Source: Pyricularia pennisetigena (lineage: Eukaryota; Ascomycota; Sordariomycetes; Magnaporthales; Pyriculariaceae). From it: 64,000 nucleotides of DNA. The stretch lies in the NCBI RefSeq assembly GCF_004337985.1, contig NC_043741.1, positions 2,050,269 through 2,114,268 of the forward strand, written 5' to 3'. This document shows positions 1-11,100 of the stretch, piece by piece. Position numbers and translations under genes: made by a program. The notes under the pieces are model-generated. The model was not told where the DNA came from and searched no databases. It was given only the letters and a program-made list of their open reading frames with translations. The number at the start of each line of letters is the position of its first letter. The first letter of the stretch is position 1.

Positions 1-125
1 ATGATTTAAGCCTGTCAATATCGTAGATGCCATCCATCATGACAAGTAATACCTTGTGCCAAAAATCAAGGCTCGCTTCTGTCTTGCGTTGCAGTCCTTC
101 CACATACGAAAAATTCACTCGATTT

Positions 126-959
126 TTACAGCCTTGCCCGTCCTCTCTGCTCCATCTCCTTCCACTCCCTGTTAATCTGCACGTTTCGCCAAAAGTTCCA
201 AGCGCCAGACGCGACGGCGAGCGGCGGGCAGAGCAGCAGCGCCCAGCTCCACCACCTGGGGCTGCTTTCGAAAATGATCTGAACGGCACGCCTCAGCTCC
301 CTCTCGAGCTCCGTCTTGTCCCCGTCGTTCCAGACCACGACGCCCCTCGCGCCACCCCTGGCCTCGCACCTCTGCGCCTTTTCGCGCACGTCTCCTTGCG
401 ATTTCACCCGATCCTCGGCCTCCTCGGCGCTGAGGTGCGGATCGCGCGCCCGCAGCCTCGCCATCTGGACCGCGGGGTCCCGCACGGCCACGACCACGAC
501 GGTGCCACACAGCCTGTCCAGCCCGGCCTCGAAGAGCAGCGGCACATCGAGCACCACGGCGCGGTGACCCATGATGTAGTACCAGGCCAGGGATTTGTAC
601 ATGGCCCAGCGGACGGCCGGGTGGACGATGCCGTTGAGCACGGCCCGGTCGCGCCTGCGGTCCGGGTCGTCGCCAAAGACGCGCCGGCCGAGCACGGCGC
701 GGTTCAGCGGCCTGCCTTTGCCGGTGGGTCCGTCGATGCCACCATTGGGGTCGGCGGGGTTGGGTGGCTGCAGCAGGTCCGGGGTGCTAGGGCCAAAGTA
801 TGCTACGATTTTGCGGTATCCTGGAGTTCCTGGCTCGACGACCTGCCGTGCGAGCAAGTCCGCGTCGATGACAGGGATAGAGTAGGGTGGGGATGAAAGC
901 AGGCTTGAGACGGTTGACTTCCCCGTGGCGATAGACCCTGTTAGACCGATGAGTAACAT
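126..959 (-). CDS. CAB5: Dephospho-CoA kinase (CAB5/CoaE family)
   Basis: Phosphorylates the 3'-OH of the ribose in dephospho-CoA with ATP, the last step of coenzyme A synthesis. The 277-residue product opens with a P-loop (GLTGSIATGKST, about residues 4-15). The CoaE-type IDADLLAR and DVPLLFEAG segments and the Arg-rich LID-like region with RARDPHLSAEEAE follow. The C-terminus carries a hydrophobic Trp-rich stretch (WWSWALLLCPPLAVAS) followed by basic residues, which suggests a membrane-anchored tail. I chose the ATG at 957-959 because the P-loop starts right after it and bacterial and fungal homologues start there. The frame stays open upstream to an ATG at 1176-1178, which would add 73 residues (see findings). 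No intron is needed. It shares its strand with the unknown gene upstream (1841-2931). Confidence 0.93.
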   Translation of the reverse strand: MLLIGLTGSIATGKSTVSSLLSSPPYSIPVIDADLLARQVVEPGTPGYRKIVAYFGPSTPDLLQPPNPADPNGGIDGPTGKGRPLNRAVLGRRVFGDDPDRRRDRAVLNGIVHPAVRWAMYKSLAWYYIMGHRAVVLDVPLLFEAGLDRLCGTVVVVAVRDPAVQMARLRARDPHLSAEEAEDRVKSQGDVREKAQRCEARGGARGVVVWNDGDKTELERELRRAVQIIFESSPRWWSWALLLCPPLAVASGAWNFWRNVQINREWKEMEQRGRARL

Positions 960-1840
960 TTCAAGCGTGGTTATGCGAGCCTCGGAAAAATACAAGAGAC
1001 CAACTGCGAATAGCTTGAAGTTAACAGCAACAGGTAGGTGGCTTTGGCTCTCAAGACTACAAGAACACCGTCGGTTGTAGCTTGTGGGGAAGCGCGAGGG
1101 GATGGACCCCACAGTGTTAAGACAGTGACAACCTGTTCTTCCTACTAGCGCATTTGGCAATGGAGCAGTGAATGTCATCGATAAAGGTTCTTAAGCCTGT
1201 CTTGACCATCAAGGCTAGCTCGAGATTATCTGCACATGCATATTATCGTATTAACGAGTAGAGGGGGCAAAAAGAAGGAAAAAAATTATCGAAGAGGCTA
1301 GATTTAACCAATCGAGCCGAAGAAAATAACCGTCCGTCAAGAGCATCCTTGGTGTCCAGCTTTTACTCCCCCTTGTCTTTCGTGGACCCTCGAAAAGCGT
1401 CGAACACCAGGCGCGATAAAATAAGATGGAACATGAGAGTCGAATAATTTTTTCTCTTCATCCCGTCCTCGCACTAAATGGATTTGCCCGAAGTCCATCT
1501 ATTCCTGTTGGTGTAGATCTTAGCCGACGAGTACCACTTCGCGTTCGTTCTTGAACCAAGCAACTCACAACAACGCAGGCTGTTTCTCTTACGGAGAGCG
1601 GCCAGAATCATGCTCAGAAGACTGTCGATCAAATTGTACACACTGCTTGCTGCCCTTTTCAATCAGCCCAAGCTAATTCGTGATCATTGGGAGGGGCACC
1701 TTTACTTTACTTAAGACAGATAAATACCTGCTGACCTTGATTGGTCGGTCGCGGATCTTGGACTAGCCAGCTACCTTGACCGGAAAGCTCTCTTCTCGTT
1801 TGAAAGCATTGTTTGTTGATTCTGGAGAAGCCGCGCAAAC
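960..1840. other. Intergenic region upstream of CAB5
   Basis: About 0.88 kb between the start of CAB5 and the stop of the next minus-strand gene. It should hold the CAB5 promoter and the 3' end of its neighbour. The first 220 bases are open in frame with CAB5. I see no convincing separate gene. Confidence 0.5.
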
Positions 1841-2931
1841 TCAGTTCGGGAGACGGACAGCGTAGAAATAGCCCTCAGGGGCCATATGCCATCTCCACTC
1901 CTTGGCCATGCGATCAATCGAAAAGCGGCTGCGCATGGTCCAGACTCCATCAAGCTCGCGGCACATGTACATGCGCGAAGGCGTGTCATCAGCCGGCTTG
2001 AAATCCTGTGGTTCGAAGGACTTGTTTGCATAAGCCATGTCCATTTGCTCAGCGGTATACTCTGCGCCTGTTCGGCCAATGCCGCATGCCGGCTCAGGGT
2101 GGACGCCGCCATTACCTTGAACAAACATGCCGGGCGAAGCCGCGGGCAACAAGGCTCCAGGAGTGGCGGGCATGCAAGCTACACCGGCGCCCATAGCCAT
2201 GGCTGGTTGCGAGAAGGACATGCCATTGGCGGCAGACAGAAGCATTGGCGGGTGAACAGCGGGTTGCATGAACAGAGGAGCGCCGGTCGGTGGAAGACTG
2301 ATGGGAGCTTGCATTGCCATTGGGTTGCCCTGTGTCATCGTTAGCTTCTGATCTTCTCGTGTCTGCCAAGTCCCAAAGTGCTGTGAAATAAAAGGTATAG
2401 GCAAAGCAAGGCTGGTGTCAAACACTCATAGTCTCAATCTTGAGCTGGCTGCACTTGCGAGCCCTGAGACTATTCCTGGTTTGTGAGGACTCGGGTCCGA
2501 GCCTTCACGGCAGCTCTATGGTGGATCCTGGGTGAAGGGCGGAACTATGCAAAACTGCGCTGAATTGGCACTTGCAATGAACAAAGGAGCGCAGCCCTGC
2601 GCAAAGCCCTGAGGACTCATCAAATGTGGCATGAATGCATGACCAATCTGCATTTGAGCAGGTTGCTGATGAACACTAACGGTGAAACCAGACTGAGCGG
2701 CAAGTCCTGGGACCATGGGGAACGTTCCCAAGCCGATATGGTCAAAACGTGGCTTGTAGGTGTGAACCATGGGTCCGAAGGTGGTGTCAGGAACCTGGGG
2801 CTCTGTGCTGTCTGTCAGCCTGCGGCCATCGACTTGGAATCCAAGTAATTTCAGCTGGGGATTTGAGAACTAGGCTTACGATAACTGACGCCATTAACAG
2901 GCTGAGCGGAGTTCTCATAGTTGGCAGCCAT
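1841..2931 (-). CDS. Conserved fungal protein of unknown function, multi-exon
   Basis: Start ATG at 2929-2931 (MAANYENSAQPVNG...). Exon 1 is 2880-2931, ending at a GTAAGC donor. The acceptor is most likely CTGACAG, giving exon 2 from 2811, although CACAG with a start at 2802 also keeps the frame. The second intron ends at TTTCACAG, opening the last exon at about 2370. Its donor, between about 2516 and 2690, is ambiguous because no strong GTRNGT is present, so the middle of the protein is uncertain. The product is rich in Met, Pro, Ala and Gln. It ends in a compact region (FKPADDTPSRMY, CRELDGVW, EGYFYAVRLPN) that looks like the conserved C-terminal signature of small Pezizomycotina proteins without assigned function. 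No catalytic motif, signal peptide or membrane segment is visible. Confidence 0.62.
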
Positions 2932-5115
2932 CGTGTTTGGTAAAGAGTGGGCAGTCGATATCAGGGAACGGAAATGCTGACAACGACACGTTTTTGCGAC
3001 GATGCCTTTGATAGCGATCTTTGACGAGATGATACGAAATGCAGCTATCAACAATCGATATCGAAGGAGTGATAGGAGACAAATCGTGGCAAATGGTTTA
3101 AATGGTTCTGGTTGTTGGTCCTGGAGATGAGAAGGGGAAGAGAAAAGGTATGGTTTGTTGTTGTTGATCAGAAGGTGAGAGCGAACCGAATAAACAAACA
3201 AAATCAGGTCTATCGGCTGTCAATCCAACAGCAGAGCGGGGGCAGTTGATGGTTGATAGTAGGCATGGAAGCAGCCCATGTCTGGGGTTCAGGTGAGGAT
3301 AAAGGTGAAGTGAGGGTGAAGTGAGCTAGATAGGTGCCCCGGACAATTTAAAGTAGACCCTCCGGAGGCTTTTTGCAAACGGCAAAAACTTACCAAAGGA
3401 ACCAAACCAAGCTCGCTAGGCCGCCAGTCACGGCCTTCAACAAATCGGTATGGGTTGTTGCCCCGGGGGTCGTCTTCGAGATCAACTTTGGTGAACGGCC
3501 AACAAGGCCAACAAAAACACATTTTTGCCTGTAAAAGAAATAAAGCACCCGAAATACAGCACTGAAAGGATATTTTCTCGTTGTTGAAGCGCGGTGGCTT
3601 TACCTAGAATAAAATTTGTATTTTGGTGCTGGATTGGTTCAGTACGGAACATCCAATAGGTAAGGAGAACGGGCCTGATTGTGGAAGGTATAATCCAGAC
3701 TCATGTTTAAACTGAGATGAAGCCTTGTTTGTACCTGTCAGGTTGCGGAATTGACTACTTGGCTGCCCAGTTCTGGTGTCAAATTCCAGTCTAGACCTAG
3801 ACTAGACTCTACTTTCTCTACTTTCTCTACTTAAAATACGAGAAGACCTGATCGCATCATGAGTGATCGCTAGCCCTTCGCTACAATGACGGCAGCTTGT
3901 TATTATATATCCGGAATATACGTCTTGCGCGCGACGTCTTTTGCATATGTAAATATCTATAGCTACCTAAGCAAGGTAGGTAGTGATGTCGCCAAGCCGC
4001 CTTCAAGCGTTTAACACACTATCTTGTTGGGTCGCAAAGGGTCTACAATATACCACTCAGAAGCTATGAGGCACGTTACTATATTGCTCACGTGCAGTTT
4101 TTAGTGAGAATATCTCTAGAGACGCTAAATCCGCTTGCCAGTTAGTCAAGCAGCTGTGCTATTTTGGGGCGTTAAATCAGTACATAGATTGGTAGGTAAA
4201 CTACAGCGTAGCAAGCTGGATTGGGCTGGTTCGGCTAAGGCAAGCTAATTAATCGCCCGAATAAGGCAAGTACATCATGATGTGCTTGAACAATCCTAGG
4301 TGACCCTGGCATCACGCGGGATGGCGACGTCGATTTCTTCAACAGCCGTTTGTTGTCTTTTCTTCTATTTTGTCCATAGTCCCTTGGCATGCCTGGGCCT
4401 ACAAAATCAGAATGGACGCTTGCATCTCAATTTCTAAATTGGGACAAGCCCCCAACCGCCATGCGGCTCGCGATGTTGCTGATGCCTGTCAGTTCGTTCG
4501 CTTATACCCACCCCACATTTCGCTCAGTGAAGGTGTTCCACCACCACGCAGCACAGGTCCGATGACGTCATATAAATTCACGCCCCGGAACGGCACCGGC
4601 ACCAAACAGATCGGCCACGCCTGCATCTGCCCCCCTCTGTTGGTGTGCTACAAAAAACATGCAAACGTCACCGAATGTGAGCTTTGACTTGTACTGAAAC
4701 CCCTGTGCCTGGCTAGATCTATTTCAGTTTACCAGCATTCCATGGCCATCCATGCTACTACTTCATATTGACATAGCTGCACTTACGTATCACAAGCAGG
4801 GGTTCTCCGGATCATCCACTGACCATAATCATATCGTAAATATTCAACGTCTTCCGGTATCCTTGCTTACGGGCTGAGCCTCTTGTCCTACGACATACAT
4901 ACTGCAGCACATAGCCCATGCTTTTTTGGGTTTACCTACCTACCTAGCTGCTCACAGACACTGACAAATATCCATACCAAAGTAACATACCCTCAGCATA
5001 GTTCTGTCCAGTAAACAAACATACACCGACGCGCCAACAAATACCGAAATCATTTCCCGTCCCTGATGCATATACGACAACTTCAGAGCCCAGCCTAGTC
5101 CAAAAGACGCCAATC
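2932..5115. other. Intergenic region between divergent genes
   Basis: About 2.2 kb separating the unknown minus-strand gene from the DUF3074 gene on plus. The part at about 3780-4300 is AT-rich with repeated ctagac and ctactttct words. A CRE-TATA arrangement lies at 4563-4577. Short open frames here (for example 3289-3522 minus, 4370-4687 plus) show no protein-like features. Confidence 0.5.
4563..4577 (+). promoter_or_regulatory. CRE palindrome abutting a TATA box
   Basis: A perfect TGACGTCA octamer at 4563-4570 is followed directly by TATAAAT at 4571-4577. TGACGTCA is the consensus site for ATF/CREB bZIP factors, which in fungi include Atf1-type stress regulators. The likely target is the plus-strand DUF3074 gene starting at 5116, which would then have a leader of roughly 500 nt. 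An unrecognised short transcript is an alternative. Confidence 0.5.
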
Positions 5116-7442
5116 ATGTCTCATCACGAACCTTTCAAAGCACTCTGTCCGACGGAGTGGAATGCCATTCCTACAGACTCTCTACCGGCAACACTCCGCG
5201 ACATATTCTCTCATGCCCAAACTATTGTCGACAGCATCCCCCTTCCTCAGAACGTCGCCAAAGCCGCCCATAATGGCGCGGCCCAGCAAGGTCGGGCACG
5301 GTCAAAAACGGAGCCATCGGGCGGCACCTCGGTTGCTCTCAATCGGACTCTGTCCCCCAGTACTACCCTCGGGTGCGCTGATACGGCCAAGAAGCTGCAC
5401 AAGGAGTGGCGTGAGGTCAAAACGAATCCGCGAGACAACCCGCTTGCGATTAACGTCTACAAGCTAGGTGCCAAGGATGGAAAGGGCACCTGGTTCGCCC
5501 GACGGAGCGTGCACGAGGGAGTCTCGTTTGACAAATTCCGGCTCGGGTTGGAGAAGGAGTTCGGCGAGGGTCTGCGGGCCCGCGCGGCGAAACCTGATGC
5601 TGGACCTGGCGCGGGCAACGTGAGGGGAATCGGAGCCGAGAGGAGGGTGGAGCAGGAGATCGTCGAGGGAGTGGGCAAGGCTGAAGGTTCGTCCAATATG
5701 ATGCCCTGACTAGGACAAACTGGGAAGCAATAACAAAATCGGACAGTGATTACTGACTTTGACCCATGGTTACAGTATACCATCTTTCTGCCCAGTTTCC
5801 GGGTCCGACAACCCCTCGCGACTTTGTCACCCTCCTTCTCACTACTGCTAGTGGTGGCAACGAATCCATCACGAGGAAAGAAAAGTCTGTGCCTCACGCC
5901 CCGAGACAGTTTGTGATGGTATCGAAGCCATGCGTGCATCCTGAATGCCCACAACGCCAAGGTTTTATACGGGGACAGTACGAGTCTGTTGAGATAATCA
6001 GAGAAATTCCAATCGAAGTCCCGCTGCGCAAAGTCAGATCATCCGTTGATCTCAGCAGGGAGGAAGTTGATGAGCTCAGTAATGCCGAGAAGAAGGTTGC
6101 GGCTGGACGTGAGGCTCTGTTGAACACAGCGCAGAAGGCTGGTGCCGCCGCAGGATCTGTCTCGGACGGTGAGACTGACGAAGAATCAGATGATAGGTCA
6201 ACACATAGTGATGTTGGCACCATAAAGAATGCCAGTGGTGGTATTAGTGTCCGCCCTGAGACGGACATGGCGGTGGAATGGCTCATGGTGACTCGCAGCG
6301 ACCCGGGTGGTAGCGTGCCTCGGTTCATGGTCGAGAAGGGCACTCCGGCTGGCATTATTAGTGACGCCGCGAAGCTGCTTGATTGGCTTGCCAAGAAGAC
6401 CCCCGAAGAACTGGAAAAGCTAGATGAGGAGCCAGTTCAGCCACAAGCACAACCCGAAGCTGAGGTTGAGAGGTCGACTTCAACCTCGCATACCACCGAC
6501 TCCACCGCTGCGGCTGCAGGTGGCTCTGACAAGCCAGTTGACACCCCGACAAATAATCTCGTTCCTACTTCTGAAGCACAGGCGGAGGACGAGCCTCCGA
6601 TCCAGCCCGCAACTGGTCTCTATGGCATGATTACCGGCGTTTTTGGAGTTGCTGGTTCTGTTATATCCTCGCGACTCAGTAACCCGTTAGGAGGGTCCAT
6701 CAGAGCTACCGACTCTGAACCAGACCTCGACGATCAATACCATGATGACAGTGACTCGGAGTCGGATGCGAATTCTTTCAAGTCTTTCAGTTCGGATTCT
6801 CAGTCTCCACAGAAAGATGAGGGAAACTCAGACGGTCTCTCCGGCTCGATGGTGTCTATGGACACGGAGGATACCCTCAGAAAGGCGACGTCAAACTATT
6901 CTCAGGAGTCACAGGGCTCTCAAATACCAAAGATTGCCTCACGCTCAGAGACTCAGAATGAGAAAGAGCTCAGAAAGCTTCATGACCGCCGCCGCCGAGT
7001 CCACGAGAAGATTGCCAAGGTTCAGGAGCGATCCTCTACAAAGCGTAACGGCGACAAGGAAAAGGACGAGCGTGAGATGGCAAAACTTAAGGAAAAGCAC
7101 GAAAAGGAGCTCGCAAGGCAAGAGGAGAAGTACCAGCGCGAGCTGAGAAAGATCGAGGAGCGGCGCCAGCACGAAGAGAGGAAGGCAGAGCAGCGCAGGA
7201 AGAAGCAGGTCGAGCGGGAGGAGAAGGCCAACCTGGCCCTTGAGCTCGATCGCGTCAAGACGGAGAGGGACGTCGCCCGCAAGCAGATTGATATTCTCAA
7301 GGATCAAATTGGGGAGCTCCAGTCGCAGAACACAATGTTGGTAGCGACTCTGGGTAAGCATGGCCTGTTGAAGGGCGGCGGCAACGATGCGTGGAGGGAT
7401 CTGCAGGGGATGGGCAATGCGGCTACTGTGGCAGAGGCATGA
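5116..7442 (+). CDS. DUF3074 (START-like) domain protein with C-terminal coiled coil
   Basis: Exons 5116-5686 and 5776-7442, joined by an 89-nt intron (donor GTTCGT, acceptor GTTACAG, phase 1), give 745 residues. The N-terminal half matches the fungal DUF3074 family, a START-like lipid-binding fold by family knowledge. Family-like segments include TWFARRSVHEG (about residue 130), YHLSAQFPGPTTPRDFV right after the splice, SKPCVHPECP, and a VEKGTPAGIISDA end near residue 390. A Ser/Asp-rich acidic linker follows at about 505-540. A long, highly charged coiled coil (Lys/Glu/Arg-rich) covers roughly residues 585-720. There is no signal peptide or membrane segment. The ligand and partner are unknown. 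The neighbour downstream (TRM732) is convergent. Confidence 0.88.
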
Positions 7443-8192
7443 TGCGTACGGAGCTGACTGACGAAACGTGCTATGAATTTCAAAATCATGATTGCTCTTG
7501 ATGACTGTTTCCTGTATTAGGTTTATTTCATTGTATTAACCATCAACACGCTAACCACCAGCACATATATTTATTTTCGTTGTTCCTATACCTGAGACAA
7601 CGTTTTGGTGCCTCGATCGTACATGGATTAGTAGTTTATACTGCGGCCTTGTATTGATTTAAGCACAGTATTAATTTGATCCTGTTTAACTGTAGATGTC
7701 TAATTGACTTTTTTTTTATTTTTTATTTTTACCTTTTTTTCACTTGACCTACTCTGTTTTCTATCAGAGCCAGTGAGTTGCAGCCAGTCTGTTCAAGTTG
7801 ATGAATGCAGAAAAACTTTGGAAAGTTCGCCCGTATTCCGCTTTCGTACCGGAAATTTGCAATATAGGAGGCACCTAAGTCTCAGAGACTGGGAACTTTT
7901 GCGGCGCGTGCGCACCAACCTCGTAGACCCAATAAAAGTCAACTGTAAGAAGGATAAAAATCTCATAAGAGGGAGTGTCTGCCAGGTGATGAGTGAAGCA
8001 GCGGGGGAACGGGCAGATACAGGGTAAACAAGGATTTTTGTCCATTTCTTTTTTTTTTTTTTGTGCACGATACATGAGAATGCTGTCAACAGGCTAGTCG
8101 CATACCAGACACTCTCAGCTTGTAATATGCATCTTCCAGAGTCACGCAAGACATGTGTTTACTTCTAGGTATCCGCTCCTGTTTTGCCACTA
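7443..8192. other. Convergent intergenic region
   Basis: Some 750 bases between the 3' ends of the DUF3074 gene and TRM732, with AT-rich sequence and T-runs at about 7709-7740 and 8048-8062. It probably holds both polyadenylation regions. No gene seen. Confidence 0.5.
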
Positions 8193-11100
8193 TCAAACGG
8201 CCGTGGTGGCCATATCAAGCAGGGTCCCATGGACACCGGCTTGTTTGCACGCATCCAGACACGTCGCGAGCAGCGAGCGCACCTGGTCGTCCCCAAAGAG
8301 CCTCGCGATGGCCTCGGCGACCAGCATATACCTGCAGCAGATGGCAAAGACCTTGGGCTGCGACGTCCAGCCCAGCGGCCCGTCACCGGCCCGCGCCGCC
8401 TGGCTCGTCACGGCCTCGACGCCCTCGACGGCCCAGGCCTTGAGCCTGGCGATGGTGGCGTCGTCGCCGGAAGCCCGGACGTCGAGGGCCTCGAGGGCGT
8501 GGACCCAGCGCTGGGTCTCGCGCACCTCGTCGATGAAGAGGTTCTGCTCCTCGATGACGAAGAGGGACTCGTCAAAGGTCAGGGCCGCGCGGAGTTCGTC
8601 GCGGGGGCTGGCTGTCGACGACAAGGCCTCCTTGCTACTTGCTTCGTCCATGGTTGGGTACATCTTGGAGTTGCCTGTGAGTTTGTGGGCCACGTAGTTT
8701 TTCAACTCGTTGGATGTGGGCATGGTGGCGACCACGTGCTCGAGCAGCTGGGGTGCAGCTTCGGTTGGAACCAAGAGCTTGCCTAGAACGGGAGCTGCGG
8801 CAGCGGCGCCGATGTCTCGTATCTCTTCGTCGTCGTCGTTCAGGGTGTCATAAAGCGCCAGCAATAAGGGCAAGTAGGTTTCGGCCTGGCTGGTCGCGCA
8901 CCAACTGCCTACTGCTGCGGTAAATGACTTGATGGCGAGAGCAGCAGATTCTCGGGTATCAAATGCCTGTTGACAGATTAGCAAAACACTACTCGGGGGG
9001 CCTGCTTTCTAGCTCAGAATGTGGACAATACTGGGGTTAGGTTTGTACACACGTTGTCATCATGACCAGCCTCGCTAATGATGGTTGCCCAACATCGTAG
9101 CTGATGCCCAAGTGTCTGGGGCGCACCGTCCTGTCCGGAATGGAGACACATGGCAGCCATCATAGGGCCGCTCGTCCTGAGACAAGCCTGGAAGATGGCT
9201 GGGTTCATCTGATGGCTTTGAATGGTACCCCACAAGGCGCTGAGGTCCTGGGATGCAGGGAGCAGATCCACCTCATGTGCCGAGACCAGGCTCTCCAATG
9301 TAGCAGCGATGTTGTTGAGTAGCGCCACCCGAACTTCCTCATCGCGGTTCTTCATGGCAATGTAGATGTATGCATGGCACAACTGCGACGTGACTTTGGC
9401 ATCCTTGGCCGTCTTCCACAAGTCAGGCACCGCCTCAATCATGCGGGCTGCGGCGTTTGTGTCCACGCTGCACATTTCGAGCACTGAATCTCTCAGCTGA
9501 TCCGTATTGCCCACTTGTGAGGCCCGTTGAATAGCCTCGAGCCCGCATTGAATTCGAAGGAGCGAAGCGTCTGGGGTGCTTTGTGCCGAGTTCAAAATCA
9601 AGGCTGGGCGGTTCGCGTGGGTCAGTGGGGATACGGAGTTGCCTGGATGACAGCTGGTATGTGACGAAGACCTCCTCAGGAGCAAGCAAAACAGATCTAG
9701 ATGAACAGCTTGAACTTGTGGGCAACGCTGGTATAGCTCAAGATCGGCAATCGGCTCAATCTCAGACGACAGACTGGCAATGACGTCTGATCCTGTGGAT
9801 TAGTAGGTTATCCATGCATCAACACCAGAGTAGTGTGAGAATAGGGGCATAGAGCTGGCTCTTACCACTGTCGAGATTTTCCTTCTCCGCCAGGAACTTG
9901 ATAGTAAGTAGAGTACCGTGTAGCCTGTTCGCAGAGAGCTTGGCCTTTTCCAGCAGGCTGCTGATTTCTCTCATGTGGTCCATGGATACCAGGAACGAGC
10001 TCAAAGTACGTGCTGCAATTTCCCGGACATGCCAGAGATGGCTCGCCAAGTAGTCGGAAACCAACGAGTACAGTTGCGCCCTGTGAGAATCGGGTGGCCC
10101 TGCGCGACGGATGATGTCCAGTGCCGGGAACACAGACTCGGCGGCCCTCCGTTGCGACTCTGTGTCGTGCGCCTCTTGGCCGGACTGCAGCAAGCTGACG
10201 AGAATTCCCGCGAGGGTTGAGTATTTAACGTATGATATCCGTATCGTTCTTCCGTCCCAACCGGCTTCAAGCAGAGCTTTGCTGTCGGCGTTGCCCAGAA
10301 GGGAGTCAATGACACTCCTCAAAAGAAGGAGCCCACAGTTTCGGATGGCCCATCTAGCTTGAGTCAGCCAAAGTTGAACAATTGGTATGATATACGCATG
10401 CATACCTGGTGAGGCGGAGAAGGCGTCACCTGGATTGCGTAAGCAAAACAAAACTAGACTCACAATTCGGATCGTAGGCTGTTTGTGGCGACCCGGAGGA
10501 AGGTCGGCAGATACTTTTCAGCTCGTACGCTCAGCAGTGAGCTTTTGAACACATCTTTGATGCAGTTCAAGGCATGCACTTGGGGCAGGTTCGAGCCGTC
10601 TGTCTCAGCAACTCGCGCTGGACGTTGTGCAATCTCTCCAAGCTTTGAAATTACCTCATCAAACGATGGTCGGGATGCGTTTGCCGCAAGAATGCCTGTC
10701 ATAAGTGCCGGAATGCCTGCCGAGCGGCGCGTGGTCGATACTTGGGCAAAGATACAATCGAGTGTGCCCTAAATGGTATTAAACGAATGAACAGGACTCC
10801 CAAAAAAGCACAGCACATATATACGCAAACTTACCTCATACCAAGAGAAGAGAAGCGTCTCTTCGGCTGCAGCGTCTGGGGATGTGACAGACGGGTCTTC
10901 GACAAGCTGACAGCAAGTAACGAATGTGAGAGACACGGTACTGAAAGCTCCTCTGTGCCTAAGACTGGAGAGTTGCTCAAAAGTCAAGTTGCCGATCTGT
11001 TTGAAAATATCGCCTGGGGGACATAAAGTTCCCTTGACACGACTGAATCTCAGTGGAGCAATGATTAGGCGCATTGTGTTGCTGAGAGTAGTACAGAGAT

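Noticed and set aside
3289..3522. 77-codon minus open frame upstream of the unknown gene
   Set aside because: No protein-like composition or splice connection to the gene. Probably leader or promoter.
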